Assembly: GCF_019443125.1 (NCBI RefSeq)
Contig: NZ_JAHYXK010000002.1
Location: 1 to 64,000, forward strand
Length of the DNA: 64,000 nucleotides
Reading direction: 5' to 3'
DNA from: Pontibacter aydingkolensis
Lineage (GTDB): Bacteria > Bacteroidota > Bacteroidia > Cytophagales > Hymenobacteraceae
A program made the translations under genes and the position numbers. How positions within the stretch are numbered: the first letter of the stretch is position 1; the number at the start of each line of letters is the position of its first letter. Positions 33,892-42,707 of the stretch are shown here, one piece after another. The notes below the pieces were generated by a model that worked only from the letters and a program-made list of their open reading frames with translations, was not told the origin of the DNA and ran no database searches.

Positions 33892-34185
33892 GTGAGAGTA
33901 ATAGCAAAACGGACGCTGCGGGATTTTTGGGAAAAACATGCCGATACTGAGCAGCAGCTAAAAGCCTGGTACAACGAGGCGGAGCAGGCTGACTGGAAGT
34001 CTCCAAACGATATAAAGAAAAACTACCCCTCATCAAGCATATTGGAGGACAACAGGGTGGTCTTCAACATTAAAGGGAATAACTACAGGTTAATCGTTAG
34101 AATCAACAACAAGTATGGTGTTGTCTGGATACGGTTTATTGGGACGCATGCTGAATATGACAAGGTTGACGCTACTAAAATTTAA
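33892..34185 (+). CDS. higB: HigB-type mRNA interferase toxin
   Basis: 97 residues of the HigB_toxin/RelE-like fold, a ribosome-dependent endoribonuclease that stops translation. Seen: MRVIAKRTLRDFWEKHADTE at the start, WKSPNDIKKNYPSSSIL in the middle and FNIKGNNYRLIVRINNKYGV, VWIRFIGTHAEYDKVD at the end, with the conserved Arg, His and Tyr expected near the active site. The start is GTG. It is the first gene of a two-gene operon, toxin before antitoxin, which is the HigBA order. Confidence 0.93.
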   Translation: MRVIAKRTLRDFWEKHADTEQQLKAWYNEAEQADWKSPNDIKKNYPSSSILEDNRVVFNIKGNNYRLIVRINNKYGVVWIRFIGTHAEYDKVDATKI

Positions 34186-34196
34186 AGAAAGAAAAA

Positions 34197-34553
34197 ATGA
34201 ATGTTAAGCTGATAAAAACTGAAGAAGACTACCAATTAGCTCTTCAAAGGCTGGAAAATATATTTGACGCGGAGCCAGACACACAGGAGGGCGATGAACT
34301 GGAGGTGCTTTCATTCCTGATTGACTCCTACGAAAAGGAGCATTTCCCAATTGAAGCACCGGACCCGATTGAAGCAGTAAAGTTCAGAATGGAGCAACTT
34401 GGAATGAAGCAGAAAGACTTAACCGAGGTGCTGGGTTTCAAGAGCAGGGTAAGCGAAGTGTTGAACAGAAAAAGAAAGCTTACACTAGAGATGATAAGGA
34501 GTTTGCATAAGACCTTGAACATCCCGACCAACGTGCTCATTCAGGAATACTAA
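34197..34553 (+). CDS. higA: HigA-type antitoxin with XRE helix-turn-helix
   Basis: 118 residues. The N-terminal half (about 1-60) is acidic and helical and would wrap the toxin. The C-terminal half is a Xre-type HTH: FRMEQLGMKQKDLTEVLGFK, then SRVSEVLNRKRKLTLEMIRS. It starts 11 bp after higB. It should neutralise HigB and repress the operon at the palindrome upstream. The stop codon is 14 bp from attC-like site 3, so toxin and antitoxin form one compact cassette. Confidence 0.93.
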   Translation: MNVKLIKTEEDYQLALQRLENIFDAEPDTQEGDELEVLSFLIDSYEKEHFPIEAPDPIEAVKFRMEQLGMKQKDLTEVLGFKSRVSEVLNRKRKLTLEMIRSLHKTLNIPTNVLIQEY

Positions 34554-34567
34554 AAGAAAAACAGCCT

Positions 34568-34631
34568 TTCTAACACTTTATATACAAATCCCTTGCTACG
34601 CTGCAAGCTGTGCATATACTAAACGTTAGTA
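34568..34631 (+). other. attC-like site 3
   Basis: Outer CTAAC (34570-34574) pairs with GTTAG (34625-34629). Inner TATATACA (34579-34586) pairs with TGCATATA (34611-34618), 7 of 8, and a central CTTGC/GCAAG stem (34592-34596, 34603-34607) closes the middle. Spacers are 4 and 6 nt. The right end ATACTAAACGTTAG is nearly the same as ATACTAACCGTTAG in site 1. Confidence 0.7.
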
Positions 34632-34710
34632 TTTATTGTGAGTTAGAAGGAACAAATAAGTATAAAGAATCCGTGTCATAGTACTTGGGCCTCATCAGAA
34701 ACACAAATCA

Positions 34711-36120
34711 ATGAAACTATACCTGCTCACACTTATCCTGCTGGCTTCTATCAGTAGCAACCTGTTTGCCCAGCAAACCAGCAATGTGACTGGCACCTGG
34801 AACGGCTCACTAAACATAGGCGGCGCAAAGCTTAGGCTGGTCTTCCACATCAGCACTACCCCAGAGGGCAACCTTACCGCCACCATGGACAGCCCCGACC
34901 AGGGCGCTAAAGGCATACCTGTGACCTCGGTAAGGTTGGCACAGGATAGCTTATTTCTGGACATTAAAGCGATTGGCGGCTCGTATACAGGCAAAGTAAC
35001 CAGCCCCGAGACCATTGACGGGCACCTGCAACAAGGTGGCCAGCGCATGCACATACCCCTTATAAAAGGCGAGGCCGAAGTTGCCAAACGTCCGCAAATG
35101 CCTGTAAAGCCCTACCCTTACCAGGAAACTGAAGTAACCATCGAAAATAAAACGGCAGGCATAAAACTGGTAGGCACGCTTACCCTGCCACATAATAAAG
35201 CCAATGTGCCGGCAGTTATACTTGTTACCGGTTCCGGCCCACAAGACCGCGACCAAACCATTATGGGGCACAAGCCATTCCTGGTGCTGGCCGACTACCT
35301 TACCCGACAGGGAATTGCCGTGCTGCGCTTAGATGACCGTGGAGTTGGTAAATCAGGTGGTAACTTTGCCACAGCCACCACCGAAGACTTCGCTACAGAT
35401 GCCGAAGCAGCTTATACTTACCTGAAAAGCTTTAAAGGCGTTAATGCTAAAAAGATTGGTTTGGTCGGGCACAGCGAAGGTGCACTGGTAGCAGCTAAAG
35501 TAGCCGCAAAACACCCTGATGTGGCTTTTGTAGTGCTGATGGCCGGAAACGCCGTACCCGGCACGGAGCTACTGGTGGCGCAGAACGAGGCCCTGTTAAA
35601 AATGGCAGGCGTGCCAAACGAACAGCTAAAGAAATACCTACAGTTGCGCAAAGCACAGTTTGAAATTGCCGCTACCGAAGCCGATGTGTTTCAAGCCGCA
35701 GAAAGTATAAAAAAGCTGGAGCAGGATACAAAGGCAAATCTAACCGAACAGGAACAAAAGCAGCTCGGCCTTACGCCGCAAAGCGAACAAGCCGTAATTG
35801 CACAGATCAGCACGCCCTGGTACCGCCATTTTCTTGCTTATAACCCTGCCCCTACTTTACAGAAACTAAAAATGCCAGTGTTGGCGCTTAACGGCACCAA
35901 AGATGTGCAGGTGCCCTACCAGCAAAACCTGCCCGCCACCGAAAAAGCTCTGAAAGCAGCAGGCAACAAAAAGTATACGATAAAGGAAATGCCCGGCCTG
36001 AATCACCTTTTCCAGACAGCCAACACCGGAGGCCCTGCAGAGTATGGTCAACTAGAGGAAACGCTTGCCCCCGCTGCCCTGGAAACGATGGGTAACTGGA
36101 TAAAGGACGTTGTGAAGTAA
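34711..36120 (+). CDS. Secreted alpha/beta hydrolase (serine aminopeptidase S33-like)
   Basis: 469 residues. Signal peptide 1-21 (ends LFAQQ), then a beta-rich N-terminal domain (about 25-125, TGTWNGSLNIGGAKLRLVFH) seen in Bacteroidetes hydrolases of this kind, then the hydrolase fold: oxyanion region VTGSGPQDRDQT, nucleophile elbow GHSEGA, acid in LNGTKDVQVP and catalytic His in PGLNHLFQ. It probably cleaves an ester or peptide in the periplasm. It is the first gene right of the cassette-like cluster and has normal composition. Confidence 0.9.
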   Translation: MKLYLLTLILLASISSNLFAQQTSNVTGTWNGSLNIGGAKLRLVFHISTTPEGNLTATMDSPDQGAKGIPVTSVRLAQDSLFLDIKAIGGSYTGKVTSPETIDGHLQQGGQRMHIPLIKGEAEVAKRPQMPVKPYPYQETEVTIENKTAGIKLVGTLTLPHNKANVPAVILVTGSGPQDRDQTIMGHKPFLVLADYLTRQGIAVLRLDDRGVGKSGGNFATATTEDFATDAEAAYTYLKSFKGVNAKKIGLVGHSEGALVAAKVAAKHPDVAFVVLMAGNAVPGTELLVAQNEALLKMAGVPNEQLKKYLQLRKAQFEIAATEADVFQAAESIKKLEQDTKANLTEQEQKQLGLTPQSEQAVIAQISTPWYRHFLAYNPAPTLQKLKMPVLALNGTKDVQVPYQQNLPATEKALKAAGNKKYTIKEMPGLNHLFQTANTGGPAEYGQLEETLAPAALETMGNWIKDVVK

Positions 36121-36364
36121 GCTAACTCGTTTTGAGAATTACGTTTTTAAGCTGGATACCCTATTTTTGGTATCCACCACAAAACCTTTTAACTTAACAT
36201 TTCCAAGAGTTGTTAAAGGTCGCCAATTTCTGTTATATGCGCAGCCGGAACTATTAGAGCATCAAAACAAAATTTAATCTATAAATAAATCAACTTAGTA
36301 CAGGAAACAAAAGTATAAGTACTACTGTTACTATAGCTACTTCACTATAAACCCCCTTTGCCTT

Positions 36365-36760
36365 ATGAAAATATTTTCCCGCCTTTTATTGCCTGTTGCT
36401 GTGCTAGGTTTTGTTGCCTGTTCTGAAAAAGAGCAAAAAACAAATAACACGCCTGCCGCTACAACAACGGCTCCTTTTAATACCACAGCTACACCGGCTG
36501 CCGGCACAACAAATGGCGCTACTGCTGCTTTAAATCCAGAACATGGCCAGCCAAACCACCGCTGCGACATTCCGGTTGGAGCACCTTTAAACACACCAGT
36601 GCAGCCTAAGCTAAACGCGCCAACGCCAACAACTACCATTACACCGCCAATGCCGCAACCACAAATGCAGCAAAGCACAGGAACGGTAGCAGCTGGCACT
36701 AATCCGCCGCACGGCCAGCCTGGCCACGATTGCGCTAAACCGGTTGGAGCACCGCTTTAG
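36365..36760 (+). CDS. Small lipoprotein with a duplicated HGQPxHxC motif
   Basis: 131 residues. Signal and lipobox GFVACSEKE (Cys20). A Thr/Ala/Pro-rich linker joins two copies of one motif: NPEHGQPNHRCDIPVGAPLN (about residues 59-78) and NPPHGQPGHDCAKPVGAPL at the C-terminus. Each has two His and one Cys in fixed spacing (HxxxxHxC), suggesting metal or redox chemistry; that is inference. Members with one such motif exist in Bacteroidetes, without known function. It probably faces the periplasm or cell surface. Confidence 0.85.
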   Translation: MKIFSRLLLPVAVLGFVACSEKEQKTNNTPAATTTAPFNTTATPAAGTTNGATAALNPEHGQPNHRCDIPVGAPLNTPVQPKLNAPTPTTTITPPMPQPQMQQSTGTVAAGTNPPHGQPGHDCAKPVGAPL

Positions 36761-36806
36761 GCATCCAGTTTTCCAGAATATAACAGCACTTCACCAGTAA
36801 AACCTG

Positions 36807-36866
36807 GCGTAGGCCTTTGCGTGCCTTGCGGTACAATAAAACTGCAAAGTACGCAAAGGCCTACGC
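36807..36866. repeat. 16-bp perfect inverted repeat
   Basis: GCGTAGGCCTTTGCGT (36807-36822) and ACGCAAAGGCCTACGC (36851-36866) with a 28-bp spacer, between two convergent genes. There is no T-tract, so it is more likely a dispersed palindromic repeat than a plain terminator. Confidence 0.75.
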
Positions 36867-36911
36867 GATGTGCACCATGTGTTATACCATGTCCACAACA
36901 GCAAAAGCACT

Positions 36912-38108
36912 TTACTCCTGTAAAGTATAATCCAGCGGCAGCATATCGCCTAACTTTTCAAAACCCCAGTAGCCTTCGAAAAGCACACCCAGCGGCTCGT
37001 AGATACTACCGTTTTTATTCAGCAGCGCATAGTTTGCCTTAAGCGACAGTACAGAGGTCTGGTAACCTGGTTTTGGTGGGTTAAAAGGCTTTAGTTGCTG
37101 CACATAGGCCATCTCTTCTTTTTCGCCGGTAAACACTACCTGCATAAAATGATCGAACTGCATTTTAACCTCATCGCCGGTAAAAGTTAAGTAGTCTGTG
37201 TAAGGTACCGGCCTGCTATCCAGCTGTTGTATAAGTTTGGGCAACCTGGCCCGGGCAAGTATAGCTCCATAGCCTTTATTCAGATTGAGAGTACTGCTCT
37301 CTTCGCGCAATTGTGCCCTGGCGGTGGCAATTTCTTCGTCGGTGGGCCTGTCGGGGTTTGGCAAACGGTAAAGCCTGCGCAGGTTAAAGCCCTGCTCCTC
37401 CAGCTGCTTCTGCCGTAGTGCCCGTACAAAGTGCATGACAGAACCCTGGTAAGCGCGGTTCCGGTTTCGGCTCCAGCGGCGTTGCTTGCTTTTCCCGCCT
37501 TTCATCAAAGTATACTTTGGGTAACCCAGAAACACCATATAACCATCCCGCATGTAAAACTTAAAATCGGTTAGCAGGTACTCAATTTTATAGCCCAGCG
37601 CCGGGTTCTCTATTTTTAGCGGCTCATCAGACTTTACCTCCAACAGCGCCGTTTTCGGATCGAAGGTAATGGTGAGTACCTCTGGGTTTAGCAGCTTGCA
37701 TTGCCTGCCAAATTCACTCTTGCCTAAAAAATTCTGCTTAAAGGTTTCGAGGTTCTGGTACCACTCCGGGTCGCGGGTGCCTTTTACAACTACCTCGGCT
37801 AGTTTATGCTCTTTTTGAGTTAGCTTAAAAAGTATGGATTTTGGCAACTCATCGGTGTTTACCTGGTAAATTAGAGGTTCGTATCCCAGGTACGACACAA
37901 TAATCTCGTAGCGGCCACCCGGCACGGCCAGTGCAAACTCGCCTTTCGTATTAGTTGTAGCGCCTATGGTAGTAGTATTTACATAAACTGATACAAATTC
38001 GATAGGCTCGTCGGTATGCTCATCCACCACACGGCCTTGTATTTTGTGTTGCGCCAGCACTGGCAATGTAACAAGGCAGCATAGCAGCAAAAGTATAAGT
38101 TGTTTCAT
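36912..38108 (-). CDS. Carboxypeptidase-like regulatory domain protein
   Basis: 398 residues. Signal peptide 1-19 (ends PVLAQ), then a beta-sandwich carboxypeptidase-regulatory domain (about 20-105) with IQGRVVDEHTDEPIEFVSV and GRYEIIVSYLGYEP. The rest has no named domain: KGTRDPEWYQNLETFKQNFL, then FDPKTALLEVKSDEPLKIEN. This combination is frequent in Bacteroidetes and is not a receptor, since no barrel follows. It is likely periplasmic or associated with the outer membrane. Confidence 0.85.
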   Translation of the reverse strand: MKQLILLLLCCLVTLPVLAQHKIQGRVVDEHTDEPIEFVSVYVNTTTIGATTNTKGEFALAVPGGRYEIIVSYLGYEPLIYQVNTDELPKSILFKLTQKEHKLAEVVVKGTRDPEWYQNLETFKQNFLGKSEFGRQCKLLNPEVLTITFDPKTALLEVKSDEPLKIENPALGYKIEYLLTDFKFYMRDGYMVFLGYPKYTLMKGGKSKQRRWSRNRNRAYQGSVMHFVRALRQKQLEEQGFNLRRLYRLPNPDRPTDEEIATARAQLREESSTLNLNKGYGAILARARLPKLIQQLDSRPVPYTDYLTFTGDEVKMQFDHFMQVVFTGEKEEMAYVQQLKPFNPPKPGYQTSVLSLKANYALLNKNGSIYEPLGVLFEGYWGFEKLGDMLPLDYTLQE

Positions 38109-38200
38109 GCAGATGCAGGTGTTTTCTTAAAAATGACTAAAATTTATGAGTTACCTGCTAACTTTAACTTTCTTTAACATTTATCTGCAAACAAACTTAC

Positions 38201-38731
38201 ATGAGCTACGCCGATTCGCTGCCCAACTGGGCTATCTGGCTCTGCAGGCGGTTTCATATGCTGTGCCTGGCATTGGTTATTACCTTTTGCTTTGATCTTT
38301 TTTTGCTGCCCCGCATTGATAGCGTTGAAAAAATCGAAAGCCGCAGAAAAGTATACCACACTTCCTATAACAGATACTCCGGCAAATCTCACACTCTAAA
38401 GCTGGACAACGAGTATTTATACTCTGCTAACTTTATGCTCCCGTTTAACAAGTATCAGGACTTTGAGTACTGGAAAGCTGATTCAGCCCGTTTTATTGCA
38501 ACGCCTCTATTCAGAACAGTTGTAAAAGGCTACATGGTCTTGGACAAAAAGCAATATGAGTTAAAGAGAGGGCCGGGCATCTTTACAGAGTTCATGTTCA
38601 TTCCGATCGGCTTCGTGCTGGTAGCGGTGTTTGGGTTAATGATGTGGCAAAACAAAGAACAATTGCTGAATGCTGCCGTCTTTAATGCCCTGGTGCTTTA
38701 CCTTTTGCTCTGGATAATGGGGTATGCATAA
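38201..38731 (+). CDS. Hypothetical membrane protein
   Basis: 176 residues, not recognised. One hydrophobic helix at about 17-37, a polar extracytoplasmic part of about 95 residues (RKVYHTSYNRYSGKSHTLKL), and two helices near the C-terminus (GFVLVAVFGLMMW, FNALVLYLLLWIMGY). It is divergent from the regulatory-domain protein (92 bp) and convergent with the SDR gene. Confidence 0.7.
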   Translation: MSYADSLPNWAIWLCRRFHMLCLALVITFCFDLFLLPRIDSVEKIESRRKVYHTSYNRYSGKSHTLKLDNEYLYSANFMLPFNKYQDFEYWKADSARFIATPLFRTVVKGYMVLDKKQYELKRGPGIFTEFMFIPIGFVLVAVFGLMMWQNKEQLLNAAVFNALVLYLLLWIMGYA

Positions 38732-38753
38732 GCTTATACTTTAAGCCTTATAC

Positions 38754-39557
38754 TTATCCCCGCTTTTCCTGCACCCGCTTTACCATGTTGCGCACAAATT
38801 TTCGGGGCATAAGCTGTGCGGTAAGGGCAGTAAGCTTATTCTGAATTCCCGGAATCACAACTACTTCGCCGGCCATCATTCCTTCGTATCCTGCTTTGGC
38901 CACACTTTGGGCATCTGCTATAAACTGTTTGCTGAAAAGGCCGGAGCCGTGCAGGTTCGCTTCTTCCTGAAAGTTGGTTTCTGTAGGGCCGGGGCAAAGG
39001 GCTGTTACGGTTATATTTTCCTGTTCTAACTCGGTGGCAAGCGCTTCCGAAAAAGACTGCACATAGGCTTTGGTAGCATAGTAAACAGCCATCAGCGGCC
39101 CTGCAGGCGGAAAAGCAGCCGTAGACGAAACATTAAGTATTTTGGCAGATCTGCCCGCGCCTAACTGGTTTAAAAACAGCTTGCACAAGTGCGTTAAGGC
39201 AACAATGTTGAGTTGTATCATGTCGAGCTCTTTTTGCAGCGCCGTTTCTTTAAAGTAGCCATAGTTGCCAAAGCCGGCATTGTTAACCAGCGCATCTACC
39301 TGTATACCTTCATTGTGCAGTTGCTCAAATAATCTGTCGGGCGCATCAGGTTGGGTTAGGTCGAAGGCAATAACTTTGGTTTGAGTGCCATACTTTAGGG
39401 CATACTGCACGGCCAGGCTGTTCAGCTTTTCTTCGGAGCGGGCCACCAATACAAGGCTATGTCCCTGCGCAGCAAAAATATCAGCCAGTTCTTTACCAAT
39501 GCCTGCCGAGGCACCCGTAATCAATACATTATACTTTATGTTTGTCGTGTATGTCAT
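38754..39557 (-). CDS. Short-chain dehydrogenase/reductase
   Basis: The open frame reaches 39647, but ATG 39557 is chosen: it starts MTYTTNIKYNVLITGASAGI, placing the NAD(P)-binding TGxxxGIG motif 14 residues in, and avoids overlapping the upstream gene. Seen: GASAGIGKELA, DLTQPDAPD, NNAGFGNYG and the active site with Ser in LNVSSTAAF and YYATKAY (YxxxK). 267 residues. It resembles the DltE/YqjQ group of ketone or aldehyde reductases; the substrate is unknown. Confidence 0.92.
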   Translation of the reverse strand: MTYTTNIKYNVLITGASAGIGKELADIFAAQGHSLVLVARSEEKLNSLAVQYALKYGTQTKVIAFDLTQPDAPDRLFEQLHNEGIQVDALVNNAGFGNYGYFKETALQKELDMIQLNIVALTHLCKLFLNQLGAGRSAKILNVSSTAAFPPAGPLMAVYYATKAYVQSFSEALATELEQENITVTALCPGPTETNFQEEANLHGSGLFSKQFIADAQSVAKAGYEGMMAGEVVVIPGIQNKLTALTAQLMPRKFVRNMVKRVQEKRG

Positions 39558-39603
39558 AATTAGTGATTTATACTTTCTGTTTAGTAGCAACAAGTAAACT
39601 GGT

Positions 39604-40050
39604 TTACTGTTTGCGCATTTCCTGTTGCCGCATTGGCATTTGGTCAATCAAAGTATAAATTGTATCGAGGGGCACAGCATTGGCGCTCCTGTACTTTTCA
39701 GTGCCGTCTTTGCCCAACAGCAATATAGTAAATGCATCAGGCGCAACCCCGAACTGCTCACGCAGTTGCTTTCCGTGCTCTTCTGTTTGCACCTCACCAT
39801 TTATCCGAAGTATAGTTTCGCCTTCTACATCTATTAATACCATATCCCGTTCGGGCAGCCCTTTGGCATTTTTACTGATGTTTGTTTTCTGTTTTGTGTA
39901 TTCTTCGTTTTCTGCATCAGGGGTAAACAATAACAGTACCCTGTTCTCCCATTTAAAGTTATTCAGATCCATTTGTTTTGGTTTATTTTGAAGCCATGCT
40001 GCCGGCAAAAGCATGCATGCTGTTAAAAATATGGTATAAACATATAACAT
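39604..40050 (-). CDS. DUF4174 family secreted protein
   Basis: 148 residues. An N-terminal hydrophobic segment (1-20) serves as a signal peptide. The DUF4174 domain follows, a thioredoxin-like fold without the CxxC pair: NNFKWENRVLLLFTPDAENE, then ERDMVLIDVEGETI and FTILLLGKDGTEKYRS. The function is unknown; the position of the strands suggests a redox-inactive thioredoxin relative. It lies 46 bp upstream of the SDR gene on the same strand and may be transcribed with it. Confidence 0.85.
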   Translation of the reverse strand: MLYVYTIFLTACMLLPAAWLQNKPKQMDLNNFKWENRVLLLFTPDAENEEYTKQKTNISKNAKGLPERDMVLIDVEGETILRINGEVQTEEHGKQLREQFGVAPDAFTILLLGKDGTEKYRSANAVPLDTIYTLIDQMPMRQQEMRKQ

Positions 40051-40188
40051 ATTACCGCATACGGTAAGTCATACCTTGCTGGCTAACTTGCTTATTTATA
40101 GGTGCTGTTTACACTTGAAATTTCTGCTGTTCACGAAGCAAATATCGAATATTAAGATTTCTATATACTTATTACCCAATCTTATTTA

Positions 40189-40196
40189 TACCTTTG
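40189..40196 (+). promoter_or_regulatory. Candidate -7 box of the TonB-dependent receptor gene
   Basis: TACCTTTG matches TAnnTTTG, 38 bp before the ATG. No TTG stands at ideal -33 spacing. Confidence 0.4.
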
Positions 40197-40233
40197 CGCC
40201 CTGTTACGAGAAATCATCTATTTATATAAAACT

Positions 40234-42603
40234 ATGAAGATTAATTATTACCAAAAGCACTTGCTTGGCCTGGTGCTGTTGTTGCTGTGCTATACTACCA
40301 ATGCACAAGACCTCTCCCAAACTATTCGCGGCCGCATTGTAGATAAAGAATCACAAGAGCCATTAATTGGTGCTACAGTAGCCATTATTACCACTAATCC
40401 TCCTATTGGAGCTTCCACAGATGTATCTGGTAATTTCAGACTGGACAAAGTTCCTGTTGGCCGCCATACTTTACGCGTGAGCTATGTAGGTTACGAAGAG
40501 CAGGTGATGCCTGAACTTTTATTGGGCTCTGGTAAAGAACTTGTTCTTACGATTGGTCTGAGTGAATCTTTTAAAACGCTGAAAGAAGTTGTGATCAGTG
40601 CTGAAGAGCAGAGCAAAGGCAACCCGCTGAACGAAATGGCCATGATCAGTTCCCGTTCCATAGCTGTAGAGGAGACAAAGCGCTATGCCGCAAGTATAAA
40701 CGACCCTGCCCGTGCTGCCCAGAACTTTGCCGGTGTGGGTACTTCTGATGATCAGAGCAACGAGATTGTGGTACGCGGCAACTCCCCAAGAGGAGTACTA
40801 TGGCGAATTGAAGGGATTGAAGTACCTAACCCAAGCCACTTTGCAGAAGAAGGTGCGGCAGGCGGAGCCATCAGTATTCTAAGCGTTAACATGCTCGAGA
40901 ACTCTGACTTCTACACCGGAGCTTTCCCGGCAGAGTATGGTAATGCGCTCTCCGGCATCTTTGATATCAGACTACGAAACGGTAACAACGAGAAGCGTGA
41001 GTACGCTTTTCAGGCAGGCTTGCTTGGTGTGGATTTTGCCGCCGAAGGTCCTTTAAAACAAGGCTCAAAGGCTTCTTACCTGGCCAACTACCGCTATTCG
41101 ACGCTTGCCATGCTAAATAAAATAGGTATAAAGATCACGGGTGATGCCTCGCCGGTTTTCCAGGACTTCTCTTACAAGTTACATCTCCCAACTGAGAAGG
41201 CAGGCATATTCTCCTTCTGGGGAATTGGCGGGCTAAGTGAGCAGGTTATGGAAGCCTCCCGCAACGTAGAGGAATGGGAAAATCACTGGGACAGGTTCGA
41301 CCAAAGTTTTAAAGGAAACATGGGTGCCGCCGGTGTATCACACATGCTTTTCCTGGATAAGGAAGACTACCTGTCAACTTCATTTGCCGTATCAGGAAGC
41401 AGTAATAAAATTGCTGTAGACTCCCTATCGACAGACCTTAGCTCCTCTCCGTTTTATCATCAGCGCTTTCAGTACAATACTGCACGTCTTTCCAGCATGT
41501 ACAACCGCAAGATCAACAACCATCATACTTTCAGAGCTGGTTTGATCCTGAGCCGCCTGGGCTATGATGCTTTTGCAGAAGGCCCTGATGAGAATGATGA
41601 GCAGGAGCGTTTAATAGAACAGCAAGGAAATACTTACCTGGCACAAAGCTACGCCCAGTGGAAATACCGCCTGTCAGAGCAGCTAACACTTAACACCGGA
41701 TTACACGCCCTGTACCTTGGTCTTAATGGGAATACAAGCTTAGAGCCGCGACTTGGCCTGAAATGGCAGGTAAATGCTGCCCGCTCCTTTAGTGCTGGTT
41801 TCGGATTACATAGCAGGCATGAGGCTATGTCTACTTATTTTGCACAGCAGCGCCTGCAGGATGACTCTTTCACTCAACCTAACAAAGGCCTTGGCTTTAC
41901 CCGCGCTGCACATTACGTACTTGGCTACGACCAAATGTTGCGTGAGGACCTGCGTCTGAAAGTAGAAACATACTACCAGCACCTTTACAACATTCCGGTT
42001 GGGGCCGGGCTTGGAAGCACTTTGTCTACCCTTAACCATGAAGATGGTTTTGTTACAGACAGTTTAGTAAACACAGGCACCGGCCGTAACTACGGTTTGG
42101 AGATGACACTGGAGAAATTCTTTACCAACAACTATTACTTCCTGCTTACCACCTCCCTGTACGACTCCAGGTATACAGCCGCAGATGGAATAGAACGCGA
42201 TACGCGCTTCAATGGGAATTACATTGTAAACTTTTTAGCAGGCAAAGAATTCAAGGTAGGGCAAAACAAGCAGAACCTGATCGGTACAAGCTTTAAGCTA
42301 GTATCGGCAGGCGGCAACCGCTACACACCTATCGACCTGGAAAAATCGAGAGAAACAGGCAACGAACAGCTGCAGGGAGACAGGCGTAATACAATCCAGG
42401 CAACAGATTATTTCAGGTCGGATATCCGGGTAAGCTACCGGAAAAATAAGCCAAAGGCATCCTACATCATTTCTCTGGATATACAGAACATCACAAATCG
42501 CCTGAACGTGCGCGGCATCCACTATGATCGCACCAAAGAAGAGATAGTTACAATTTATCAGAACGGACTCATTCCGGTGTTAAACTATAGGATAGAGTTC
42601 TAA
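40234..42603 (+). CDS. TonB-dependent receptor with carboxypeptidase-regulatory domain
   Basis: 789 residues. Signal peptide 1-25 (ends TNAQ), a carboxypeptidase-regulatory domain (about 28-115, IRGRIVDKESQEPLIGATVA), a plug domain (about 130-240: NEIVVRGNSPRGVLWRIEGI, GAISILSVNMLENSDFYTGA) and a 22-stranded type barrel ending in the aromatic-terminated strand VLNYRIEF. It should import a TonB-powered substrate, identity unknown. A strong terminator follows and no partner gene is adjacent. Confidence 0.93.
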   Translation: MKINYYQKHLLGLVLLLLCYTTNAQDLSQTIRGRIVDKESQEPLIGATVAIITTNPPIGASTDVSGNFRLDKVPVGRHTLRVSYVGYEEQVMPELLLGSGKELVLTIGLSESFKTLKEVVISAEEQSKGNPLNEMAMISSRSIAVEETKRYAASINDPARAAQNFAGVGTSDDQSNEIVVRGNSPRGVLWRIEGIEVPNPSHFAEEGAAGGAISILSVNMLENSDFYTGAFPAEYGNALSGIFDIRLRNGNNEKREYAFQAGLLGVDFAAEGPLKQGSKASYLANYRYSTLAMLNKIGIKITGDASPVFQDFSYKLHLPTEKAGIFSFWGIGGLSEQVMEASRNVEEWENHWDRFDQSFKGNMGAAGVSHMLFLDKEDYLSTSFAVSGSSNKIAVDSLSTDLSSSPFYHQRFQYNTARLSSMYNRKINNHHTFRAGLILSRLGYDAFAEGPDENDEQERLIEQQGNTYLAQSYAQWKYRLSEQLTLNTGLHALYLGLNGNTSLEPRLGLKWQVNAARSFSAGFGLHSRHEAMSTYFAQQRLQDDSFTQPNKGLGFTRAAHYVLGYDQMLREDLRLKVETYYQHLYNIPVGAGLGSTLSTLNHEDGFVTDSLVNTGTGRNYGLEMTLEKFFTNNYYFLLTTSLYDSRYTAADGIERDTRFNGNYIVNFLAGKEFKVGQNKQNLIGTSFKLVSAGGNRYTPIDLEKSRETGNEQLQGDRRNTIQATDYFRSDIRVSYRKNKPKASYIISLDIQNITNRLNVRGIHYDRTKEEIVTIYQNGLIPVLNYRIEF

Positions 42604-42625
42604 AATTCAGCACTTAAAGTATAGC

Positions 42626-42652
42626 AACGGCAGGCCACAAACCTGCCGTTTT
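42626..42652 (+). terminator. Terminator after the TonB-dependent receptor gene
   Basis: AACGGCAGG pairs perfectly with CCTGCCGTT over a 7-nt loop and runs into TT, then gcgttt. Confidence 0.78.
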
Positions 42653-42707
42653 GCGTTTAGCCCGAAAAAGTGCATTTTCGTTACTATACTTAAGCTAAGT
42701 CTATCCT

